This document shows positions 1 through 6,440 of a stretch of DNA of 20,610 bases, piece after piece; positions within the stretch are counted from its first letter, which is position 1; every line of letters starts with the position of its first letter. This DNA comes from a virus. Below the pieces are notes generated by a model. It saw only the letters and a list, made by a program, of their open reading frames with translations, had not been told where the DNA came from and searched no databases. The stretch spans positions 1 through 20,610 of IMG/VR virus record IMGVR_UViG_3300044825_003330; one strand, 5' to 3'. The position numbers and the translations under genes were made by a program.

Positions 1-1180
1 TGTCTAGAATTTCTGGAACAATACCAGCTACTGCATATTTTCTTAGTTCTGATCTAATATTATCTTTTGTATTATTGGATAAAAATGAACCAAAGAAAGG
101 TTTTATAGTGATGAACACTTTACCATATTGTGGTGGGACCAATTCTTCTCCGCCAAATGCACTAACAGATTCTGCTTCTGGATAAATTTTGGGAATTAGA
201 GTTTCATAATCTGCTGCGGTTACTGCTCTATTTTGTGAAGCATATGCTCTTGGTGCAAAATTTCTGATGGAATTTATTGATTCGATTGCAGAACCACCAG
301 AAGATGTCAAGTTTGTGGTAATTAGTGATACTGTTCCATTGATTGGTGCTCCATTTCCATCGACCAAAATACCAGCGAAGTTAAAGGAGGAAAATCCATT
401 ACCTTCTGTTCCATTTGAAATCAAACATGAAACTTCAACATAGTTATTTTCTATCAGTTTTTCCCCAAAAACTCCATCACCAAATATTAATTCATATCTT
501 TCATCTTCTATTTCTTGTATAAAAAATACTTTTGATGTTGATGTTACATCAAGAATACTTGTAGAGTTAATAAATTTTCTTGCGCTACTACTTGATTGTG
601 TATCTCTAACTGATACCTTTAAGGTTCTTGTATCTATTCCTCTATTTTCTAGAATAAATCTTTGATTGCTATATTCACTATTAATTGAACTGACTGTAAA
701 ATTTGTATTAATATAAGATCCTTCATAAATGTCAATACCATCGAAACTGGCAATTCCATTAATTACAGGAACAGTTATATCATCTAAAACAGAAAAAACA
801 AATGCAGATCGTCCAAAGTTTAATGTATTACAAATAACACCACTTTTTAATGTAACGACTTTAATCTTTGGGTCTGAAACCTCAACAAAAAAACTTATAT
901 TTGCTTTTGCTGCTCTTCTTGATTTGGGAATATACCCAATATTTCTTGCCAATGCTACAATATTTTCACGAAGAGTTGCACTATCAATGAAAACTTCATT
1001 GCTCACCATATTTGCATTGTATGATGCAATATAAGTGTTGTACGCCAACATGTCAATTAAAACAGACATGTTAGAACCTTCAAAATCATAATCAGTGAAA
1101 TTCGAGTTGGACCTCAAATAATCACGAATTGAAGTTTTTATCTGATCGAAATCTAAATTTGTGAAATTAACTAATGCCAT
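1..1180 (-). CDS. 6: Baseplate wedge protein gp6, partial (C-terminus beyond left edge)
   Basis: The minus strand is open from an ATG at 1180-1178 to the window edge, about 393 codons with no stop. The protein starts MALVNFTNLDFDQIKTSIRD and continues with a segment about being an N-terminal wedge region (DYDFEGSNMSVLIDMLAYNT), which is typical of T4 gp6 and the related J-like baseplate proteins. In T4, gp6 joins gp25 and gp53 to build the wedges around the baseplate hub. Its ATG overlaps the gp25 stop as TAATG, so the two are translationally coupled, and the order 25-6 matches T4-like phages. The family assignment rests on recognised sequence and gene order; no search was run. The missing C-terminus should lie to the left of the window. 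Confidence 0.88.
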   Translation of the reverse strand, partial: MALVNFTNLDFDQIKTSIRDYLRSNSNFTDYDFEGSNMSVLIDMLAYNTYIASYNANMVSNEVFIDSATLRENIVALARNIGYIPKSRRAAKANISFFVEVSDPKIKVVTLKSGVICNTLNFGRSAFVFSVLDDITVPVINGIASFDGIDIYEGSYINTNFTVSSINSEYSNQRFILENRGIDTRTLKVSVRDTQSSSSARKFINSTSILDVTSTSKVFFIQEIEDERYELIFGDGVFGEKLIENNYVEVSCLISNGTEGNGFSSFNFAGILVDGNGAPINGTVSLITTNLTSSGGSAIESINSIRNFAPRAYASQNRAVTAADYETLIPKIYPEAESVSAFGGEELVPPQYGKVFITIKPFFGSFLSNNTKDNIRSELRKYAVAGIVPEILD

Positions 1181-1581
1181 TATCGTACTGACTGTAGTGC
1201 AAATGTGAGCTGCTGTGGAAGGGCATCAATTCCAACAATATAGTATCTTACTGTTACATTAAATTCATATTCATCATAATTTGGTTCAACATCTACTCCA
1301 ATCAAATCAACTCTTGGCTCATAATTTTCGATAGTATTTGTAATTTCATCTTGTAGTATTGATGCTGATACATCATCAATATTTTCAAAAAGACTTTGGG
1401 AAACTTTAGATCCTAAAGTTTGATTGAAAAATCTTTCTCCAGGTATAGTAAATACTAAATTACGAATAGAGCGAGCAATTGCAGTTTCATTTTTGATGTC
1501 AATGATATCATAATTTAATGGATTGACCTGCAATGACAGGCTGATATCCTTAAATGCTTTACTGACTCGCTCTAACGGCAT
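1180..1581 (-). CDS. 25: Baseplate wedge subunit gp25 (lysozyme-like fold)
   Basis: A 133-residue protein, the usual size for T4 gp25. It carries the family pattern: a short N-terminal lead, then the conserved stretch AIARSIRNLVFTIPGERFFN (ARSIrNlv..pGER.F), then an acidic helix and a C-terminal beta region (PRVDLIGVDVEP...EFNVTVRYYIVG). gp25 initiates wedge and sheath assembly and lies beside gp6 in T4. The start at 1581 is supported by an AATAAATA late-promoter-like box about 23 nt upstream (1604-1611). The stop overlaps the gp6 ATG. I see no strong Shine-Dalgarno sequence, which is common in this window. Confidence 0.92.
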   Translation of the reverse strand: MPLERVSKAFKDISLSLQVNPLNYDIIDIKNETAIARSIRNLVFTIPGERFFNQTLGSKVSQSLFENIDDVSASILQDEITNTIENYEPRVDLIGVDVEPNYDEYEFNVTVRYYIVGIDALPQQLTFALQSVR

Positions 1582-1603
1582 TTATATCATATTAATTCTA
1601 TCT

Positions 1604-1611
1604 TATTTATT
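1604..1611 (-). promoter_or_regulatory. Late promoter-like box upstream of gp25
   Basis: The minus strand reads AATAAATA, one mismatch from the T4 late promoter core TATAAATA, 23 nt before the gp25 ATG. The same box at nearly the same distance precedes the genes starting at 16354 and 17923. It overlaps the end of the upstream 80-residue gene. Confidence 0.55.
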
Positions 1612-1852
1612 AACCAAATATAGGTTCTGTACCATATTCCCAGTCATCATAGTCATCATCATTGCGAATATGTGAATGAAGTTCATTTTGAACTACAAAA
1701 TCATGTTTTTTTGGTGTTGCATCATCATGATTGATTTCACGAAGCATTTTTTGTGATTCAAATTTTTTATCCCAGCCATATTCACTGGCTAAGTATGCGG
1801 TTCCCCACATTTCACGCATAAAATCACTACTTTTATCAACTTTTTTAGCCAT
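1610..1852 (-). CDS. Small hypothetical protein, 80 aa
   Basis: I do not recognise the function. The protein is basic at the N-terminus (MAKKVDKSSDFMREMWG) and very acidic in the C-terminal third, with an Asp-rich run RNDDDYDDWEYG. It lies directly upstream of gp25 and ends just before it, in a place where T4-like cyanophages often carry small uncharacterised genes. The start is firm: AGGAGG sits about 6 nt before the ATG, one of the best ribosome binding sites in the window. A small structural accessory role is possible from its position, but nothing in the sequence shows it. Confidence 0.75.
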   Translation of the reverse strand: MAKKVDKSSDFMREMWGTAYLASEYGWDKKFESQKMLREINHDDATPKKHDFVVQNELHSHIRNDDDYDDWEYGTEPIFG

Positions 1853-1896
1853 TTTGACCTCCTGATTGTATAAAATCAGAACTTTTAATGGGGTTG

Positions 1897-2349
1897 CTAT
1901 CCCAAGTCAATTAATTTATAGTCTTCTTCTAGTATTTCTTTGAGATATTCATCTTCCCAATATGAATAATAATCGGTTTTGGCTAATTTTTCTCTGAATG
2001 TTCTCAATTTATCTGTTGGTTGAGCTATAATCAGATTATATTTGCCGTTATTAGTTTGAATTCCATTGATATAGGTATTATAAGATGCACAATCTTCAAA
2101 AAATTTCCAAAAAGGGTATCTATCATTATAAAATTCCACCCATTTTTGAATTTCTTCCAAGCATAAATCATCTTTAACAATAAAAATTATCACATCATAC
2201 CCATCAACGGGCTTTATTTCTTTCACATCAATATCTATGATCTCATAAGAAGCGGATTTAGCATAAGGACACACAGCAAATCCACCTAATTCAGGACGCA
2301 TCTTAGAAACTTCTTGAATCCAATTTAAAATATATTCTTTTTTGGACAT
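1897..2349 (-). CDS. Hypothetical protein, 150 aa
   Basis: A soluble protein of mixed alpha/beta character, MSKKEYILNWIQEVSKMRPE at the start, with GGFAVCPYAKS near residues 22-32 and a Trp/Tyr-rich C-terminal region (KTDYYSYWEDEYLKEI). The segment around the CPYA motif weakly recalls DUF1415-type proteins (CPFA), but the rest does not let me assign it. The ATG lies directly after the U-tract of a terminator hairpin (2357-2372), and a late-promoter-like box lies 27 nt upstream, so there is little room for a normal leader. No Shine-Dalgarno sequence is visible. Confidence 0.78.
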   Translation of the reverse strand: MSKKEYILNWIQEVSKMRPELGGFAVCPYAKSASYEIIDIDVKEIKPVDGYDVIIFIVKDDLCLEEIQKWVEFYNDRYPFWKFFEDCASYNTYINGIQTNNGKYNLIIAQPTDKLRTFREKLAKTDYYSYWEDEYLKEILEEDYKLIDLG

Positions 2350-2373
2350 AAAAAAAGGAGTCCGTAGACTCCT
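2350..2373 (-). terminator. Intrinsic terminator touching a start codon
   Basis: On the minus strand GGAGTC-TACG-GACTCC forms a perfect 6-bp stem followed by six or seven T, then ATG of the 150-aa gene. It should end transcription of the 3439-2379 operon. See the finding on its overlap with a late promoter. Confidence 0.85.
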
Positions 2374-2375
2374 AA

Positions 2376-2383
2376 TATTTATT
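2376..2383 (-). promoter_or_regulatory. Late promoter-like box AATAAATA
   Basis: AATAAATA on the minus strand, with the stop codon TAA of the 47-aa gene inside it. A T4-type late start site 5-7 nt downstream would fall within the 5' arm of the terminator hairpin. Confidence 0.45.
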
Positions 2384-2522
2384 TGCCCTGACCTCTTGTT
2401 GGCTTTCGGGCATTGTTCCTGCTCGTTGCAGCATATTTTGTATGCTTCCCATCTCCCTGTCGGGATTTTTTGGGTTTAGATTCAATTTGATCTGCACCAC
2501 TCAGACTTTTGATTTTAGCCAT
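2379..2522 (-). CDS. Small basic conserved phage protein, 47 aa
   Basis: A 47-codon minus-strand ORF beginning MAKIKSLSGADQIESKPKKS, with the central stretch RQGDGKHTKYAATSRN and ending RGQGK. The pattern of two short basic clusters around a G-K-H-T-K-Y core matches a small protein that I recall from many T4-like cyanophages; its function is unknown. It is strongly basic, which would fit nucleic-acid or capsid contact, but that is inference. Its ATG overlaps the stop of the 46-aa gene as TAATG, so it belongs to the 3439-2379 operon, which ends in the terminator at 2350-2373. Confidence 0.82.
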   Translation of the reverse strand: MAKIKSLSGADQIESKPKKSRQGDGKHTKYAATSRNNARKPTRGQGK

Positions 2523-2662
2523 TAAACTTCCTCCAATTCAATTTCATTTGCATCAATTTCACCAGCATAAGATTTTTCTGCGAGTTCAAAGAGAACTTCA
2601 GTAGATTCTTCTTCGGTGAGATTTGTATAAATTTTTCTACCTTTGTAGAGTATGTTAATCAT
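2522..2662 (-). CDS. Small acidic protein, 46 aa
   Basis: A 46-codon ORF, MINILYKGRKIYTNLTEEES at the start and rich in Glu throughout. The opening beta-hairpin-like IxxLYKGxKIYTNLTEEE resembles a short cyanophage protein family of unknown role. It follows the glycosyltransferase stop by about 6 nt and overlaps the next gene (TAATG), so the three are likely one transcript. The overlap and the lack of stop codons in a region of otherwise tight packing are the main support. Confidence 0.78.
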   Translation of the reverse strand: MINILYKGRKIYTNLTEEESTEVLFELAEKSYAGEIDANEIELEEV

Positions 2663-2668
2663 ATTCCA

Positions 2669-3439
2669 CTACAACACACGAGTTTTCTCGTGACCCACTC
2701 GAACCCTAGGATCACACCAGATTTCAAATCCTGCTTCTTTTGCATCAAGACAGAATGAAACATCTTCTCCACACATATCCTGAACTGCGCCTGATTCAAA
2801 TATTTGCATCTTAGGAGCAAACCAAGGATACTCTAGATTCTCAAATACTCCATTCTTAATCAGAACCCAACCAAATCCAGTATAATCAACTGTAAATGGC
2901 TTACGACGCTTGCTGATGCTTTCCACTGTCTCATGATTCATCACACCGCCATTTTGACGGAATTCTTCCTCTTCGAGCCAATGTGCAACTGAAGTAGTGC
3001 GACCATCTTCGGTGCAATACCAACCAGCAACAACTTCTTTTTCTTCTCCTTCTTCATTCAAGGCAAGATCACAGAGTTGCCAAAACTTATTGGAATCAAA
3101 GACAATATCACTATCAATCCATAATTGATAATCATACTGAAGTTTTCCATCCCAAGGAATTTGCTTTGGTCCACGAAGTACATTTGCTCCAAGACATTTA
3201 CATCTAGCAAAGTTTACCATGGATGAGTAATCTTGTGAAATTTGAATGCTCATTCCATTCTGTACTAGATCAAAACATAATTGTACAAATGCCTTTAAGA
3301 AGATAAATGAACAACCTCGACCAGGTAAACAGAACACAATGCTCTTACCTTTCATTCGTTCTTTAATTTTTTCATAGTCCCATTCTTGCTTATTCTCTGC
3401 AATGGGAGCTTTTGCTTTTACTGTAAAACCACGACTCAC
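2669..3439 (-). CDS. Glycosyltransferase, GT-A fold type, 256 aa
   Basis: A nucleotide-sugar-dependent glycosyltransferase by motif. After a short lead (to about residue 30) comes KSIVFCLPGRGCSFIFLKAF, the first beta strand and nucleotide-binding part, then YDYQLWIDSDIVFDSNKFW (about residues 102-120) with the DSD metal-binding motif of GT-A enzymes, and a C-terminal GEDVSFCLDAKEAGFEIWCD, where the ED pair is the usual catalytic-base region. Such enzymes in phages modify DNA, virion proteins or host surface sugars; the acceptor cannot be read from sequence. The start ATG overlaps the stop of the upstream HNH gene by 4 nt. The DxD and ED motifs make this assignment fairly secure. Confidence 0.88.
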   Translation of the reverse strand: MSRGFTVKAKAPIAENKQEWDYEKIKERMKGKSIVFCLPGRGCSFIFLKAFVQLCFDLVQNGMSIQISQDYSSMVNFARCKCLGANVLRGPKQIPWDGKLQYDYQLWIDSDIVFDSNKFWQLCDLALNEEGEEKEVVAGWYCTEDGRTTSVAHWLEEEEFRQNGGVMNHETVESISKRRKPFTVDYTGFGWVLIKNGVFENLEYPWFAPKMQIFESGAVQDMCGEDVSFCLDAKEAGFEIWCDPRVRVGHEKTRVL

Positions 3440-3924
3440 GACAAATCCTCCAATAAATGTGTATAAGTTTTGTTATTTACGATATAAGAAATTGTAGATC
3501 TATGTACGCCATACATCTCTCCAAGTTTTATGGTTGTATAATTTCCTGTATTATACAATTCTCTAATGACTTTTACATCATCGTCTTTTAATTTTGATGC
3601 TCCATTATGTTGTCCTTTTTGATTCCCAGTAAAACACCTACCTTTAGAAATTTTATCTTTTATATTATCGAGATTAGTTCCTACAAATAAATGTAATGGA
3701 TTTACACAAGATGGATTATCACATTTATGTAAACAATGCAATTCTCCTAGTGGTTCTGCATAATAGATTTCATAAGAAACTCTGTGGGCTTTTAATGACT
3801 TTTTATTGTGGAATAGATTACCATATCCACCTCGTCTGTCATTTCTGTTTCCTTGCCATTCCCAACATTCATTTTCGTCAAGAATATCTGGTAAACTTCT
3901 ATTAAATTTTTCTATTAACTCCAT
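3436..3924 (-). CDS. HNH homing-type endonuclease with C-terminal DNA-binding helix-turn-helix
   Basis: The N-terminal half has the HNH_3-type pattern: CWEWQGNRNDRRGGYGNLFH, then AHRVSYEIYYAEPLGELHCL and HKCDNPSCVNPLHLFVGTN, which give the catalytic His, the zinc-like CDNPSC and the NPxHL Asn/His. A linker of the usual NIKDKISKGRCF type follows. The C-terminal 55 residues (KLKDDDVKVIRELYNTG to VHRSTISYIVNNKTY) look like a helix-turn-helix used for target recognition in phage free-standing endonucleases. The length of 162 residues is normal and no key residue seems lost, so it may be active. It overlaps the glycosyltransferase gene by 4 nt and is probably a later arrival in this operon. Confidence 0.92.
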   Translation of the reverse strand: MELIEKFNRSLPDILDENECWEWQGNRNDRRGGYGNLFHNKKSLKAHRVSYEIYYAEPLGELHCLHKCDNPSCVNPLHLFVGTNLDNIKDKISKGRCFTGNQKGQHNGASKLKDDDVKVIRELYNTGNYTTIKLGEMYGVHRSTISYIVNNKTYTHLLEDLS

Positions 3925-3972
3925 AAAACGAAATAAACTGCAACTTAATTGTAGCGTCCTATTTAGATCATG

Positions 3973-4158
3973 TCAATATGAGGAGCTGAGAGCAAATTCC
4001 TTGCTTGTGGTCAACTCCTCATACTGAATATCGTCTTTATTAATATCAGTCAACCAGGTTAACTTCTGGGCAAAATCCCATAAAATTTTAAACTCTTCTT
4101 CTGATAATGAATGACAAATGCATTCATTTTTTAAGTAGATGTGATATATCTTATTCAT
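3973..4158 (-). CDS. Small hypothetical protein, 61 aa
   Basis: MNKIYHIYLKNECICHSLSE at the start, then an aromatic stretch with FKILWDFAQKLTWL, and a Ser-rich tail. The opening KIYHIYxKxECxxHSLxEEEF resembles a short cyanophage family of unknown function that I recall from related genomes. It follows the 66-aa membrane protein gene by 9 nt, so they are probably cotranscribed. A 9-bp inverted repeat (3977-3985 and 4015-4023) spans its 3' end. Confidence 0.72.
   Translation of the reverse strand: MNKIYHIYLKNECICHSLSEEEFKILWDFAQKLTWLTDINKDDIQYEELTTSKEFALSSSY
3977..4023. repeat. 9-bp inverted repeat at a gene 3' end
   Basis: TATGAGGAG at 3977-3985 and CTCCTCATA at 4015-4023 are exact reverse complements separated by 29 nt. 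The arms lie in the last codons of the 61-aa gene. No T-tract follows, so this is not a standard terminator. Confidence 0.5.
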
Positions 4159-4167
4159 GTGTGAATC

Positions 4168-4368
4168 TCATCTTGTCGCATTATATAGCATCACCAAAAT
4201 AAACCCAATGGGAATTCCAATGAGTTTTGCGAATGTTTTGGGATATCGAATCAACCATCCAGCAAACACAACTTTCCAAAAATTCCAATAAGGCGTGGGG
4301 GGTTTTGGGCGATTTTTTCTGGCGGAAATTTTTTGTGGGGAAATTGTTCTTATAGTTGATTTTAGCAT
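4168..4368 (-). CDS. Small membrane protein, 66 aa
   Basis: A basic, Pro-rich N-terminus (ISARKNRPKPPTPYWNFWK) leads into a hydrophobic half, VVFAGWLIRYPKTF and then LIGIPIGFILVMLYN, which makes one good transmembrane helix near residues 47-62. Positive charges before the helix suggest the N-terminus stays inside. The ATG sits in the context ATCTCATG, without a Shine-Dalgarno sequence, like several genes here. Function not recognised. Confidence 0.7.
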   Translation of the reverse strand: MLKSTIRTISPQKISARKNRPKPPTPYWNFWKVVFAGWLIRYPKTFAKLIGIPIGFILVMLYNATR

Positions 4369-4383
4369 GAGATATTGTAAGCT

Positions 4384-4511
4384 TTTTTATGGTCGGCAGA
4401 TTTTTTATTATGTGAGGTTTTTGTGAATTTTTTATGGTCGGCGGATTTTTTTCTGGGAAGTGATTCTTATGATTGGTTTTGTGTGATTTTTTTATGGTCG
4501 GCGGATTTTTT
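4384..4511. repeat. Three copies of a TATGGTCGGCGGATTTT unit
   Basis: Near-identical units with the GGTCGGC core at about 4391, 4436 and 4496, each flanked by T-runs on both sides. Copies two and three are 60 nt apart and are separated by the GATTCTTATGATTGG motif, which recurs after copy three. Function unknown. Confidence 0.75.
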
Positions 4512-4635
4512 GATTCTTATGATTGGAATATTATGATGGGGTGTACCTAATTTTGTAGCCTTATGGTACCTGTTTTTTATTAACCGACGCATGGCCTCAG
4601 GATACCACGGCATGGGCGGCTTGGGGACTGTCCCT

Positions 4636-4657
4636 GTGCCACTTTGTGTACTGTCAC
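4636..4657. promoter_or_regulatory. GTGCCACT palindrome, copy 1
   Basis: GTGCCACT, 6 nt, then ACTGTCAC: an imperfect inverted repeat of the family found before most genes of the accessory region. See the finding on the palindrome family. Confidence 0.5.
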
Positions 4658-4695
4658 TTTATACCTTTATACGCTTTTAATACTGTAAAGAATAC

Positions 4696-4724
4696 GGGTG
4701 CACAGTTGTTTATACTGTGCACCC
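4696..4724 (-). terminator. 10-bp perfect hairpin after the 107-aa gene
   Basis: GGGTGCACAG, a 9-nt loop, CTGTGCACCC, lying 12 nt after the stop of the gene at 4737-5060. The stem is perfect but no run of T follows, so it may be a weak terminator or an mRNA 3'-end stabiliser. Confidence 0.5.
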
Positions 4725-4736
4725 ATAAGATCCTAA

Positions 4737-5060
4737 CTACCAGTTGATCTTAACCCAGCCATCTTGCCTACACCAGTAGACACTAACCCCCACACCATTT
4801 ACATCCCAGGTATACCAAACTACCTCTAAATCGTCCCATTGTTGTTGTAGATCAAACCCCACTTCTACAGGTCCAATGCGATACATTCCACGCCATTCTT
4901 GCCAAGACTGAATGAAGCTAACTGCGCGAGCGGTTAGAGTAAACAATTCCTTCACGATTGCGACTGCAAAGCATACGATAATCTCACACATTTCGATATA
5001 AATTTTCACCAGATCTGCACTGTTGGGAGTGTAAACAATGGTGCCGCGATTGCTGATCAT
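4737..5060 (-). CDS. Hypothetical protein, 107 aa
   Basis: Not recognised. The N-terminal half contains a long amphipathic to hydrophobic segment (LVKIYIEMCEIIVCFAVAIV, about residues 17-36) that could be a membrane helix. The C-terminal half is Trp-rich and beta-like (VEVGFDLQQQWDDLEVVWYT and VSVYWCRQDGWVKINW). The ATG lies in the context GATTCTCATG, shared with other genes of the accessory region and lacking a Shine-Dalgarno sequence. The hairpin at 4696-4724 follows its stop. Confidence 0.68.
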   Translation of the reverse strand: MISNRGTIVYTPNSADLVKIYIEMCEIIVCFAVAIVKELFTLTARAVSFIQSWQEWRGMYRIGPVEVGFDLQQQWDDLEVVWYTWDVNGVGVSVYWCRQDGWVKINW

Positions 5061-5125
5061 GAGAATCTAAAGCGATGGGATTGTGGGGGCAGTTTAATGT
5101 CATACCCCAGGACAGTTAGCTATAA

Positions 5126-5803
5126 TCAGAGGCCGAACTTTTCACGGCAGATAGGACCGATTCCTGCCGCAATCGAGTCAGGGTTTGTGAGATCACGACC
5201 GCAGCAGCTGCAGCTTCCGGTTTCCTTACCGTAGCGGATTGCAGCGGTGAGAGGATCACTGGCAGCCTCTAAAAGCACCGCTTTAACCTCATCGGCAAGA
5301 CGCGAATCTAAACGGTTAGGTGTAACCTTCCCAAGGTATTTGGGCTGTGGGCCATAATTACCCTCCTCAGTTTCAGTCTGAGAAGTAACCCATAGAGTTG
5401 TAAGATCACGGTTTGGCTTAACATTCACACCACTTAAACGCAGTGTGAGTCGCTTCAATCCGCGAGACTTTGCAGCCTGAAATACACTGAAGAGCCTATT
5501 AAACTGCGGCTCGCTGTTAGCATCCTCTGCAGATTCTGCCTGCAGCAGATCACAGCTCAGCTTGTGAGCCCAGGCCATTTGAGCTGGTGACAGGCCGCGA
5601 TCGTGAGACTGCTGCCACAGGGAAGCGGCAAAGCGCCCGGAGCAATACTGCAGCAGGTCTTGCGCGGCATCATCGCTCAGGCGGCTGGTGAAGCTCACAG
5701 CCTCCCCACGCGCGGTCACAGTGAGGGTTTGAGGGTCGCCCAGGGCGGCATGACGCGAGGCGCGTGCGATTGCGGCGGAACGGTCGGCGGTGGCGGTTTG
5801 CAT
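5126..5803 (-). CDS. DUF6011-type zinc-motif protein, 225 aa
   Basis: The last 30 residues, SCSCCGRDLTNPDSIAAGIG followed by PICREKFGL, match the DUF6011 pattern CxxCxRxLxxPxSxxxGxGPxC, a probable small zinc site seen in phage and actinobacterial proteins of unknown role. The first 170 residues are Ala/Arg-rich with an apparent beta-sandwich-like middle (LKRLTLRLSGVNVKPNRD) that I cannot assign. Base composition is clearly richer in G+C than the late genes, with many GCC/GCG codons, suggesting a different origin or recent gain from a GC-rich source. Upstream lies structured RNA element G, which here points the same way as the gene and so could form part of its leader. Confidence 0.8.
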   Translation of the reverse strand: MQTATADRSAAIARASRHAALGDPQTLTVTARGEAVSFTSRLSDDAAQDLLQYCSGRFAASLWQQSHDRGLSPAQMAWAHKLSCDLLQAESAEDANSEPQFNRLFSVFQAAKSRGLKRLTLRLSGVNVKPNRDLTTLWVTSQTETEEGNYGPQPKYLGKVTPNRLDSRLADEVKAVLLEAASDPLTAAIRYGKETGSCSCCGRDLTNPDSIAAGIGPICREKFGL

Positions 5804-5900
5804 GGCTCGATTGCATTGGCTCCGCCAATCTAGAACCTAGGAAGGCGACACCGTGCCTCAGATCACGAAACCGTCACAATCCGTCACACTTTTATTTCAT

Positions 5901-5969
5901 GGCAGGGTTAGCGTGGCTCACTTTCGTCGCTGGGCTTCGGACCCTCTGCCGGTTTCACCTATCCTACCA
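5901..5969 (-). ncRNA. Promoter-linked structured RNA element, copy G (opposite orientation to A-F)
   Basis: Read on the minus strand: TGG-TAGGAT (extended -10), 16 nt, hairpin GGGT-CCGAA-GCCC, then the conserved tail with GAGCCACGCTAACCCTGCC. The wobble U-G pair in the stem would be a C-A mismatch on the other strand, so this strand is the likely RNA. Unlike copies A-F it reads toward the following gene (5803). It lacks the ATG found in the tail of other copies. Confidence 0.65.
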
Positions 5970-5975
5970 TGCCAA

Positions 5976-5996
5976 GGGCGGCATCGGTGGCCGCCC
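5976..5996 (-). terminator. GC-rich hairpin after the 53-aa gene
   Basis: GGGCGGC-7 nt-GCCGCCC, a perfect 7-bp stem 16 nt after the stop at 6013. No long T-tract follows, so it is a possible rather than a certain terminator. Confidence 0.5.
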
Positions 5997-6012
5997 TGAC
6001 ATAAAACTTTAA

Positions 6013-6174
6013 CTATTCTTTTTCTGCGAAAGTTTCGACTTTTGCATCATAAGATCCCAAAGAATTGTAGAATTCGATCATTCTTTTAGCCTCTGAAATT
6101 GACTTGAATTCTTGATGCTTTCTCTCGCCATTAAAGCGAGGGTAAGGTGCAAAGAAAGAGATGCGGATTGTCAT
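6013..6174 (-). CDS. Small hypothetical protein, 53 aa
   Basis: MTIRISFFAPYPRFNGERKH at the start, then KSISEAKRMIEFYNSLGSYD, ending in an acidic tail. The layout (short beta, then one helix, then a charged end) suggests a tiny alpha/beta fold. The ATG is in the context GGTTCTCATG with GAGG 6 nt upstream, and it lies 7 nt after the stop of the 66-aa gene, so the two are probably an operon. Function not recognised. Confidence 0.72.
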   Translation of the reverse strand: MTIRISFFAPYPRFNGERKHQEFKSISEAKRMIEFYNSLGSYDAKVETFAEKE

Positions 6175-6181
6175 GAGAACC

Positions 6182-6382
6182 TCAGGAGGATTGTAGGTAG
6201 TTGGTGATAGCCTGTAGCATTTTGATTGCTACATTTAGATCCAGCAATTCTAGAGGATCGTTACAATCAGCTTGCAGATCTTGGAAGTATTCTAGATCTA
6301 TGGCGATTGATTGCAGCTGATCACCTACACTCACACCTAGAACAGGTTGGTGATAAGTAAGCACAGATTCAGACCTTTGCAT
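6182..6382 (-). CDS. Small hypothetical protein, 66 aa
   Basis: An acidic helical protein (GDQLQSIAIDLEYFQDLQAD, then LELLDLNVAIKMLQAITNYL). No domain recognised. The start at 6382 lies in TTTCTCATG without a Shine-Dalgarno sequence. It is followed closely by the 53-aa gene, and lies 58 nt after the stop of the 115-aa gene, so all three may share a transcript. Confidence 0.65.
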   Translation of the reverse strand: MQRSESVLTYHQPVLGVSVGDQLQSIAIDLEYFQDLQADCNDPLELLDLNVAIKMLQAITNYLQSS

Positions 6383-6440
6383 GAGAAAGAATAGCGAATG
6401 AATGTGGGGATGTTATACTCTATCCCCAGAGAGTTTGCGA

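Larger units (their letters stand above)
4369..4736. other. Intergenic stretch with short repeats, no supported gene
   Basis: A 368-bp stretch with a T/G-rich plus strand. It holds three copies of a TTTATGGTCGGC(A/G)GATTTT unit (4384-4511), two copies of GATTCTTATGATTGG (4462, 4512), one GTGCCACT palindrome (4636-4657) and a 10-bp hairpin (4696-4724). A 41-codon minus-strand ORF (4467-4592) runs through the repeats and is probably chance. Confidence 0.7.

Noticed and set aside
729-1034. Plus-strand ORF of 101 codons within the gp6 gene
   Set aside because: It is antisense to a recognised structural gene and shows no independent signals.
4467-4592. 41-codon minus-strand ORF through the TATGGTCGGCGG repeats
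   Set aside because: Its codons follow the repeats, no ribosome binding site is present and the product has no protein-like pattern.
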